Assembly (NCBI GenBank): GCA_016195145.1
Contig: JACQAF010000155.1
Span: forward strand, 1-12,245
Reading direction: 5' to 3'
Source of the DNA: Rhodospirillales bacterium
GTDB lineage: Bacteria > Pseudomonadota > Alphaproteobacteria > CACIAM-22H2
Length of the DNA: 12,245 nucleotides
Part shown: in pieces, positions 6,384 to 12,245 of the stretch
Position numbering within the stretch: position 1 is the first letter of the stretch
How the letters are laid out: every line of letters starts with the position of its first letter
Notes under the pieces: generated by a model
What the model saw: only the letters and a program-made list of their open reading frames with translations
Told to the model about the DNA's origin: nothing
The model's database searches: none
Translations under genes and position numbers: made by a program

Positions 6384-7886
6384 ATGCCTGCCGCCAACGC
6401 CCTCTCCCCCATCCTCGATCCCCTGGCCCTTGCCGGACAGCTTTCGGGCAAGTTGCTGATCGACGGCGCGCTGACGCCGGCGGTTTCGGGCAAGACGTTT
6501 CCGGTGATCAATCCGGCGACCGGCAAGAAATTCGCCGAGGCGGCGCTCGGCGAAAAATCCGACGTGGCCGCCGCGGTTTCCGCCGCGGCGCGGGCGCAGC
6601 CTGCCTGGGCCAGGATTCCGGCCCGCCAGCGCGGCAAGCTGATCGCCGATTGCGGCCGGTTGCTTAACGAGCATGTTGAGGAACTGGGGCGGCTCGTCGC
6701 GCTGGAGACCGGCAAGGCGCTGCGCACCGAAAGCCGGGTCGAGGCGTCGGTGCTCGCCGACGTATTCGTTTTCTATGCCGGCCTCGGATCGGAGCTGAAG
6801 GGCGAAAGCGTTCCCTTCAACCCCGACATGCTGACCGTAACGGTGCGCGAACCGATCGGCGTCGTCGGCGCGATCATCCCGTGGAACGTGCCGATGATGC
6901 TGATGGCGCTCAAGATTGCGCCGGCCCTCGTCGCCGGCAATTCCGTGGTCGTTAAATCGGCCGAGGAAGCGCCGCTCGCCGTGCTGCGCGCGTGCCAGAT
7001 CATGAACCAGATACTTCCCCCCGGCGTGCTCAACATCCTGTCGGGCTTCGGGCCGGAATGCGGCGCGCCGCTGGTCGCCGACCCGCGGGTCGGCAAGGTC
7101 AGCTTCACCGGCTCGGTCGAGACCGGCAAAATCGTCTACAAGACGGCCGCCGATAAACTGATCCCGGTCACCCTCGAACTCGGCGGTAAAAGCCCGATGA
7201 TCGTCATGGCCGATGCCGACGTCGACCGCGCCGTGGCGGGCGCCATTGTCGGCATGCGGTTTACCCGCCAGGGACAGAGCTGCACGGCGGCGAGCCGGAT
7301 GTTCGTCCATGAGAAGATTCACGACGAGTTCGTTGTCAAGCTCAGGGCCAAGGTCGATGCGATGAAGATGGGCGATCCGCTCGACGAGACGACCGATATC
7401 GGGGCCATCATCTCGCGTCCGCAATACGAGAAGGTCACGTCGTACATCAAGATCGGTCGCGAGACGCCCGGCGCCGTCGCCCATGAATGCACGGCCATGC
7501 CGACCGACCCAGATCTCAAAGACGGCCTGTTCATACGGCCAGTGATCTTCGCCGGGTTGACCAACCAGAGCCGCGTCGCCCGCGAAGAGATTTTCGGCCC
7601 AGTCGCCTGCGTCATCAAGTGGCGCGATTATGAAGAGGTGATCGCCGCCGCCAACGACAGCGTTTACGGCCTTGCGGCCACGGTGTGGACGCGCGACCTC
7701 AGAATGGCCCTCGATGCGACCAGGCGGCTTCAGGCCGGCTTCGTGCAGGTGAATCAGAACCTCGTCGTCCAGCCCGGATTGTCCTATGGTGGCGTGAAGC
7801 AATCGGGACTCGGCAAGGAAGCCTCGCACGAAGCGATGCTCGATCATTTTACGCAGAAGAAGACCATCATCCTGAACATGACATGA
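6384..7886 (+). CDS. NAD(P)-dependent aldehyde dehydrogenase (hydrolytic class)
   Basis: Cytoplasmic aldehyde dehydrogenase of 500 aa, the normal length for the superfamily, oxidising an aldehyde to the free acid with NAD(P)+. Seen: the oxyanion asparagine in IPWNVPM (Asn168), cofactor lysine in VVVKSAEEAP (Lys191), the Rossmann signature FTGSVETG (241-248), general base in LELGGKSP (Glu265), catalytic cysteine in GQSCTAASR (Cys300), and EEIFGPV with Glu402. Having both Cys300 and Glu265 places it with acid-forming enzymes rather than CoA-acylating methylmalonate-semialdehyde dehydrogenases. The aldehyde specificity is not readable; betaine-aldehyde-, vanillin- or semialdehyde-type are all possible. 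Following matB by 43 bases, it may supply an acid to that ligase (inference). Its TGA overlaps an ATG at 7883 as ATGA, pointing to a downstream reading frame that now seems broken. Confidence 0.92.
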   Translation: MPAANALSPILDPLALAGQLSGKLLIDGALTPAVSGKTFPVINPATGKKFAEAALGEKSDVAAAVSAAARAQPAWARIPARQRGKLIADCGRLLNEHVEELGRLVALETGKALRTESRVEASVLADVFVFYAGLGSELKGESVPFNPDMLTVTVREPIGVVGAIIPWNVPMMLMALKIAPALVAGNSVVVKSAEEAPLAVLRACQIMNQILPPGVLNILSGFGPECGAPLVADPRVGKVSFTGSVETGKIVYKTAADKLIPVTLELGGKSPMIVMADADVDRAVAGAIVGMRFTRQGQSCTAASRMFVHEKIHDEFVVKLRAKVDAMKMGDPLDETTDIGAIISRPQYEKVTSYIKIGRETPGAVAHECTAMPTDPDLKDGLFIRPVIFAGLTNQSRVAREEIFGPVACVIKWRDYEEVIAAANDSVYGLAATVWTRDLRMALDATRRLQAGFVQVNQNLVVQPGLSYGGVKQSGLGKEASHEAMLDHFTQKKTIILNMT

Positions 7887-7958
7887 CGACCCTCGACCCT
7901 CTGCAAGCAGACACACTAAACTCCATCGACCGCCACCCGCGTTTTCGGCGTATGCGAG

Positions 7959-8252
7959 ATGCGCTTCCGTTTCCGGCTCATCGGAACCGAGGTCGTCAGC
8001 CGGGCAGGGCGGGATGTCACCGGCGCGTGGGTCGAGGAAGCGTTCTTGCCCGACCGCTCGGGCGGCGTAATCGACAGCTATCGTTGCGTGGCCCAAACCC
8101 GGCGCCCGCATCATTGGCGGATTACCATGCCGGTGGCGGGCCGCGATCACATCGAATTCGAACGCATTGCATTTCCCCTCGCCGCCGACGGCGAGAATGT
8201 CGATATGCTGATCGTCATCCACGCCTTTTTCGATGCGTCCCCTGAGCACTGA
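7959..8252 (+). CDS. PAS_5-like small protein, probably 5'-truncated or a decayed gene
   Basis: The 97-aa frame carries what looks like the core of the alphaproteobacterial PAS_5 family, small sensory-type domains of about 150-180 aa: FRFRLIGTEVVSRAGRDVTG (3-22) and the later FERIAFPLAADGENVDMLI (about 67-85). The family's N-terminal helix and first strand, expected about 40-60 residues upstream, are missing: in this frame a TAA stands at 7917-7919 and the only start before the domain is ATG 7959, with no good ribosome site. In the frame opened by the ATG overlapping the ALDH stop (7883), the first codons read MTTLDPLQADTL and then RHPRFRRM, which resembles such an N-terminus. An internal deletion with frame change between the two parts is therefore plausible, possibly at an ATGCG direct repeat (7952-7956 and 7959-7963). 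It could also be a genuinely short protein. Family call moderately sure; intactness doubtful. Confidence 0.6.
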   Translation: MRFRFRLIGTEVVSRAGRDVTGAWVEEAFLPDRSGGVIDSYRCVAQTRRPHHWRITMPVAGRDHIEFERIAFPLAADGENVDMLIVIHAFFDASPEH

Positions 8253-8277
8253 TCCTCTCTTTTGAGTGACGGGCCAC

Positions 8278-10641
8278 ATGAAATTATTTGTCCGCTTCAT
8301 CGCGGGTTTACTTGGCTTCGCGCTGATTATTGCGGGCGGCGGGTATGTATTTTTCCGTGCGTCGCTGCCGGCCGTTTCCGGGCGAATTGCGGTCGCCGGC
8401 CTCGGCGGCGCGGTGGAGATTGTCCGCGACCGGCGCGGCGTACCCAATATCTTCGCCCGCTCGAGCGACGATGCGTTTTTCGCCCTTGGGTTCGTTCACG
8501 CCCAGGACCGTCTATTCCAGATGGAAATGATGCGTCTCTCCGGGCAAGGGCGGCTGGCCGAGGTGGCTGGCCGGCCGTTCCTCGATTTCGACCGTTTTAT
8601 CCGCCTGCTTGATTTCAACGGGCAGGTCGAGGCGAGCTTTGCCGCGCTCTCGCCCGGATCGCGTGCGCGCCTCGCGGCGTATGCCGCCGGAGTAAACGCC
8701 TTCCTCGCCCAGCGATCGGGACCGTTGCCGCCGGAATTCTGGATTGTCGACCATCGGCCCGCGCCGTGGCGACCCCAGGATTCGCTCTATTGGAGTAAGC
8801 TGATGGCGCTGCAACTAACCGGCAATTGGCGCGATGAGCTTGCCCGGGCGCAGATCGCCACGCGCATGTCGCCCGTGCTCGCGGCGCAATTATGGCCCGA
8901 ATGGCCGGCCGATGTGGCGACCAGGGGGCTGATCGAGCTTTATCGAGACCTCGATCTCGACCGCTTGGCCGCCGCCCTGCCACTGCCTTTGGGACCGTCG
9001 CAGGCCTCGAATGAATGGGTTTTATCGGGCGAACGCACCAGATCGGGCAAGCCTCTGCTTGCCAACGCGCCGCATCTTGGCCTCGCGGCGCCCGGCCAGT
9101 GGTATCTCGTGCGCCTTGAGGCTCCCGGTCTCACGCTAGCTGGCGCGACGGCGCCCGGCGTTCCGGCGGTGGTTCTCGGCCATAATCGCCGTATCGCCTG
9201 GGGGCTTACGACGACCAATGGCGACACCAGCGACCTGTTCATCGAGCGCCTCGACCCGACCGACCCGAACTTCTACCTCACCCCCGATGGGTCGGCTGCA
9301 TTTACGACACGGACCGAGACAATCAAGGTGCGTGGCGAACCGGACGAGACGTTTGTCGCCCGGCAGAGCCGCCACGGCGTCGTATTGTCCGATGTCAATC
9401 GTGCCGCCGGCACAATAGCGGCCAAAGACCATGTGCTTGCGCTCGCCTGGCCAGGGCTGTCGGGAGCCGACCGCACGCCGGACGCGCTGTTCGCTATCAA
9501 CCGCGCCAACAGCTGGGGCGAGTTCGTCGCCGCACTGTCGGACTGGCAAGCCCCGATGCAGAACATCGTTTACGCCGATATCGACGGTAATATCGGGTCG
9601 TATAGCCCGGCCTTGGTGCCGCAGCGCAAATCGGGCGATGGCTGGCTACCGCAGCCCGGCTGGACCGGCGCGTCGGACTGGGTCGGCTTCGTGCCCTTCG
9701 CCGACCTGCCGCACGCCTTTAACCCCGCCGCCGGCTGGATCGCCAACGCCAATAATCGTATTGCACCTGCCAATCCGGCGGTGTTTATCGGCCGCGATTT
9801 CGACGCTCCCTACCGTGCCGAGCGTATTGCCGAACTGATTGCCGACACGCCAAAACATGACATCGCAAGCACGATGGCGATTGACCGCGACAGCGTCTCG
9901 CGCTTCGCCCGCGAAATACTATCCGCCGCACCTGCCGTCGCGCCGCGTGACGATCTTAGCCGCCGTGCGCTTGACCTGCTGCGCCGCTGGGACGGCTCGA
10001 TTCTGCGCGGTCGCCCGGAGCCGTTGATCTTCAATGCCTGGATGCGCGAAATGATCGTCGCGCTGATTAGGCATGCCCTCGGCCCGGATGGCGACGATCT
10101 GGTGCGCGATCGACCGCAGATGATCCGCGCCGCATTCTATGACAACTCGCCGTTTTGCGACGACCCGGCGAGGCAGGCGCGCGAAACATGCGCCGATCTG
10201 GCGGCAACGGCGCTAGCGCGAGCGATGGCGACGCTAGCTGGCCAACTCGGCTCCGATATCGAGCGGTGGCAATGGGGCTCCGTGCATTACGCCGCGTTTC
10301 GCCATCCTTTGCTGTCGCGTATTCCGATCGTTCGCGACATTGTGGGTTTCCGCATCCCGACCGATGGCGACTATTATACCGTCAATCGCGGCGCCACCCG
10401 GCTGTCGGACAAGGCTCAGCCTTTTCTCCATGTCCATGGAGCCGGCTATCAGGCGATTTACGATCTCAGCAATCTCGACGCCTCGCAATTCATGGTGGTT
10501 CCCGGTCAATCCGGAAATCCGCTTTCGCGCCATTGGGGCGATCTCGCGGCTGAATGGGCGGCCGGGCGGTTTTTCGCGATTTCTGGCGACAAGGCAGAAT
10601 TGGCGAAGACGGCTGACGTCCTGGTTCTCACACCGCAATAA
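8278..10641 (+). CDS. Penicillin-acylase-family N-terminal-nucleophile amidohydrolase, exported
   Basis: About 787 aa, matching the family's precursor length. It is expected to cross the inner membrane and self-cleave into alpha and beta chains that hydrolyse an amide such as an N-acyl-homoserine lactone, an N-acyl amino acid or a beta-lactam side chain; the substrate is not readable. Seen (numbered from ATG 8278): hydrophobic signal or anchor at residues 4-27 after a lysine start; EIVRDRRGVPNIFA and FALGFVHAQDRLFQM of the alpha chain; the cleavage/nucleophile motif ASNEWVLSG with Ser244 as the new beta-chain N-terminus; GHNRRIAWGLTTTNGD (301-316); YADIDGNIGSYSP; and NANNR (490-494) with the expected catalytic Asn. 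Two cysteines, at 627 and 638, could form a periplasmic disulfide. An in-frame GTG at 8266 would add four residues; ATG is preferred because it gives a compact signal-peptide start. It precedes the threonine ammonia-lyase gene by 24 bases. Confidence 0.9.
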   Translation: MKLFVRFIAGLLGFALIIAGGGYVFFRASLPAVSGRIAVAGLGGAVEIVRDRRGVPNIFARSSDDAFFALGFVHAQDRLFQMEMMRLSGQGRLAEVAGRPFLDFDRFIRLLDFNGQVEASFAALSPGSRARLAAYAAGVNAFLAQRSGPLPPEFWIVDHRPAPWRPQDSLYWSKLMALQLTGNWRDELARAQIATRMSPVLAAQLWPEWPADVATRGLIELYRDLDLDRLAAALPLPLGPSQASNEWVLSGERTRSGKPLLANAPHLGLAAPGQWYLVRLEAPGLTLAGATAPGVPAVVLGHNRRIAWGLTTTNGDTSDLFIERLDPTDPNFYLTPDGSAAFTTRTETIKVRGEPDETFVARQSRHGVVLSDVNRAAGTIAAKDHVLALAWPGLSGADRTPDALFAINRANSWGEFVAALSDWQAPMQNIVYADIDGNIGSYSPALVPQRKSGDGWLPQPGWTGASDWVGFVPFADLPHAFNPAAGWIANANNRIAPANPAVFIGRDFDAPYRAERIAELIADTPKHDIASTMAIDRDSVSRFAREILSAAPAVAPRDDLSRRALDLLRRWDGSILRGRPEPLIFNAWMREMIVALIRHALGPDGDDLVRDRPQMIRAAFYDNSPFCDDPARQARETCADLAATALARAMATLAGQLGSDIERWQWGSVHYAAFRHPLLSRIPIVRDIVGFRIPTDGDYYTVNRGATRLSDKAQPFLHVHGAGYQAIYDLSNLDASQFMVVPGQSGNPLSRHWGDLAAEWAAGRFFAISGDKAELAKTADVLVLTPQ

Positions 10642-10651
10642 TGGAGCGATG

Positions 10652-10657
10652 ACGAGG
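10652..10657 (+). promoter_or_regulatory. Ribosome binding site for threonine ammonia-lyase
   Basis: ACGAGG lies 8 bases before the ATG at 10666, inside the 24-base gap after the acylase gene. It fixes the start and suggests the two genes share a transcript. Confidence 0.5.
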
Positions 10658-10665
10658 CCCAATCG

Positions 10666-11895
10666 ATGAATGTTTCGCTCGACGATATCCGCAAAGCGGC
10701 GAGCCTGCTCGATGGAGCCATCGTCGCCACGCCGACCGTGGCCGCCGGTCGGCTGTCGCGGATCCTCGACGCGGAAATTTCGCTCAAGCTGGAAAGCCTC
10801 CAGCATACCGGCTCGTTCAAGACGCGCGGCGCGCTGATCAAACTTCTCAACCTCGGCGCCGAGGCGCGCCGGCGGGGCGTCATCGCCATGTCGGCCGGCA
10901 ACCACGCGCAGGGCGTCGCGTTTCACTGCCGACGGCTCAATATCCCCGCCACCATCGTTATGCCGAAATCGACCCCGTTCACGAAAATCGAGCGGACGAC
11001 GGCGCTCGGCGCCCAAGTCCGTCTCGAAGGCGACAGTCTCAGCGACGCCGCCGCCTTTGCACATGATCTCGAACGGCGCGACGGCCTCACCTTCATTCAT
11101 CCCTATGACGATCCCCTGATCGTCGCCGGCCAGGGAACGATCGGCCTTGAGCTTCTTACCGCCGCACCGACGCTTGAGGTCGTCGTCGTGCCGATCGGCG
11201 GCGGCGGCTTGATCGCCGGCATCGCCACCGCGATCAAGGCGCTCAATCCGGCGATCCGTATTTTGGGCGTGCAGGCAGCCCTCTACCCGACAATGGCGCG
11301 CAAGCTCGCCGGCAATTCCGAAGCGCCGATCGGCGGATCGACTCTGGCTGAAGGCATCGCCGTTAAGCAACCCGGCGAGCTGACCAGCCGCATCATCGCC
11401 GAACTGGTCGAAGACGTCATCCTGGTGCCCGAACCCCTGCTGGAGCGCGCGGTCAATCTTCTGATCACGGAGGAGAAGTTGGTCGTCGAAGGCGCCGGCG
11501 CAGCCCCCCTCGCCGCCCTGCTCGCCGATCCGGCGCGGTTCGCCGGCAAACGGATCGGCCTGGTCATCAGCGGCGGCAATATCGATGCGCGCGTCCTGGC
11601 CTCGATCCTGATGCGCGGGCTGGCCAGCGACGGCCGCATCGCGCGCCTGCGGATCGAGATCACCGATGCGCCCGGCATGCTGGCGCGGGTTGCCGGCGCC
11701 ATCGCCGCCGCCGGTGGCAATATCATTGAAATTTACCACCAGCGTTTGTTCCAGGACGTCCCGGTCATGCGGGCCGATCTCGATGTCGTCGTCGAAACCC
11801 GCAATACGTCCCATCTCGGGGATATCGTCGGCCGGCTTGAAGCGGCAGGCTTTGTCGTCCGCCAGCTCGGCAATACGGGCAGCAACGGCCCCTAA
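10666..11895 (+). CDS. ilvA: Threonine ammonia-lyase (PLP-dependent) with C-terminal ACT domain
   Basis: Cytoplasmic fold-type-II PLP enzyme of 409 aa converting threonine to 2-oxobutanoate and ammonia, the entry to isoleucine synthesis or a catabolic step; serine is often a secondary substrate. Seen: the PLP lysine in HTGSFKTRGA (Lys52), SAGNHAQGVA (76-85), the phosphate-binding GGGGL (178-182), the serine-rich end motif ISGGNID (301-307), and an ACT domain at about residues 327-402 (LRIEITDAPGMLARVAGAI). One ACT domain and about 400 residues fit the medium-length threonine dehydratase group, not the roughly 510-aa E. coli biosynthetic IlvA with two regulatory modules. Amino-acid feedback through the ACT domain is likely but the ligand is unknown. 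A role in isoleucine synthesis versus catabolism cannot be decided here; no ilv genes are next to it. Confidence 0.92.
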   Translation: MNVSLDDIRKAASLLDGAIVATPTVAAGRLSRILDAEISLKLESLQHTGSFKTRGALIKLLNLGAEARRRGVIAMSAGNHAQGVAFHCRRLNIPATIVMPKSTPFTKIERTTALGAQVRLEGDSLSDAAAFAHDLERRDGLTFIHPYDDPLIVAGQGTIGLELLTAAPTLEVVVVPIGGGGLIAGIATAIKALNPAIRILGVQAALYPTMARKLAGNSEAPIGGSTLAEGIAVKQPGELTSRIIAELVEDVILVPEPLLERAVNLLITEEKLVVEGAGAAPLAALLADPARFAGKRIGLVISGGNIDARVLASILMRGLASDGRIARLRIEITDAPGMLARVAGAIAAAGGNIIEIYHQRLFQDVPVMRADLDVVVETRNTSHLGDIVGRLEAAGFVVRQLGNTGSNGP

Positions 11896-12011
11896 GGCCT
11901 TCCCGATATCTTTGGCCGAAGGGCCGCCGGTAAACGGCTTATTAACCTTGTCCCGGCATCTTTGAGGGCATCTTTCCCGCAGCGCGCCCGTGGGGCCAAG
12001 GGTATTGCCCA
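11896..12011 (+). promoter_or_regulatory. Intergenic region upstream of motA with TTAACC element
   Basis: This 116-base gap separates ilvA from motA. It holds two short inverted repeats: GGCC-GAAG-GGCC (11914-11925) and GCCG-GTAAA-CGGC (11926-11938), the latter followed by TTATT, a weak candidate terminator for ilvA. An AT-rich block reads TTATTAACC (11939-11947). TTAACC is a half-site of the CtrA cell-cycle regulator, which controls flagellar genes in many alphaproteobacteria; the second half-site position, 11 bases upstream, reads TAAA rather than TTAA. I saw no convincing sigma-54 or sigma-28 promoter. Regulatory meaning is inferred from the position before motA. Confidence 0.35.
11998..12002 (+). 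promoter_or_regulatory. Ribosome binding site for motA
   Basis: AAGGG lies 9 bases before the ATG at 12012 and supports that start, which also matches the family N-terminus. Confidence 0.5.
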
Positions 12012-12245
12012 ATGCTGTTTATCGTCGGTTCGGTCATAGTTCTTGGCTGCGTGATCGGCGGCTATATGGCGATGGGCGGCAAGCTCGCCGTTCTGTACCA
12101 ACCGTTCGAGCTGGTGATCATCGGCGGCGCGGCGATGGGCGCCTTCATCATCGCCAACCCCATGCCGGTGATCAAAAAGACCGGCGGCGCGCTCGGACAG
12201 ATGATGAAGGGATCGTCGTATACGAAGGAAAGCTACCTCGAGCTT
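12012..12245 (+). CDS. motA: Flagellar motor stator protein MotA, N-terminal part, truncated by the window edge
   Basis: The first 78 residues of MotA, the four-helix subunit that with MotB forms the ion-conducting stator driving flagellar rotation. Seen: first helix MLFIVGSVIVLGCVIGGYMA with the typical GGYMAMGGKLAVLYQPFELV continuation, then the second helix IIGGAAMGAFIIANP, and the start of the cytoplasmic domain (PVIKKTGGALGQMMKG). The motif pattern fits alphaproteobacterial MotA rather than ExbB/TolQ. The rest of the gene, and probably motB, lie beyond the right edge. The cell is therefore probably flagellated. Ion type, proton or sodium, cannot be judged from this portion. Confidence 0.92.
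   Translation, partial: MLFIVGSVIVLGCVIGGYMAMGGKLAVLYQPFELVIIGGAAMGAFIIANPMPVIKKTGGALGQMMKGSSYTKESYLEL

Noticed and set aside
8266..8277. GTG start four codons upstream for the acylase
   Set aside because: Cannot be excluded, but the ATG at 8278 gives a normal signal-peptide start (MKLFVRF).
6225..8447. A 740-aa open frame antisense to the end of matB, the ALDH gene and the PAS-like gene
   Set aside because: It mirrors three well-supported plus-strand genes; its composition (Arg, His, Gly, Asp) is what antisense frames of GC-rich genes give. No domain recognised.
10234..12012. A 592-aa open frame antisense to the acylase end and ilvA
   Set aside because: Shadow of ilvA; no recognisable domain and no plausible start context.

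Overview
The window is GC-rich, densely packed chromosomal DNA with short intergenic gaps and many start/stop overlaps. The gene families (a phosphonate-type ABC permease, a MatB-type malonyl-CoA synthetase, a PAS_5-like protein, a periplasmic penicillin-acylase-family enzyme and MotA) suggest an alphaproteobacterium, probably of the Rhodospirillales/Rhodospirillaceae type. That placement comes from protein recognition only; no rRNA or marker gene is present. I saw no tRNA, rRNA, CRISPR array, insertion sequence or phage gene.

Layout. (1) 1-305: the 3' end of a phosphonate ABC permease gene (phnE-like), convergent with the next block. (2) 2858-298 on the minus strand: a compact three-gene operon of an alpha/beta hydrolase, a rhomboid intramembrane protease and a YheT-type alpha/beta hydrolase, joined by a TGA-ATG abutment and a 10-base overlap. 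(3) 2986-4742, plus strand, divergent from block 2: two paralogous EamA/DMT transporters sharing a 4-base GTGA overlap. (4) 4817-7886: malonyl-CoA synthetase (matB) and a hydrolytic aldehyde dehydrogenase. (5) 7883-8252: a short PAS_5-like gene that looks 5'-damaged. (6) 8278-11895: an exported penicillin-acylase-family N-terminal-nucleophile hydrolase and a threonine ammonia-lyase with a C-terminal ACT domain. (7) 12012 to the right edge: the first 78 codons of motA, behind a 116-base gap holding an AT-rich TTAACC element.

How the genes may work together. The best-supported pathway link is between the aldehyde dehydrogenase, which has the Cys/Glu/Asn set of the acid-forming class, and MatB, which activates malonate. 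Together they could carry a semialdehyde through the free acid to malonyl-CoA; the substrate is inferred. The minus-strand operon looks like a membrane or lipid hydrolysis/proteolysis unit of unknown purpose. The paired DMT proteins could act as a heteromer.

I found no clearly new biological system. The points most worth a second look are the broken-looking PAS gene, a perfect GC hexanucleotide repeat coding for an Arg-Ala run inside a transporter loop, the in-frame stop/start abutment of hydrolase and rhomboid, and the ALDH-MatB pairing.
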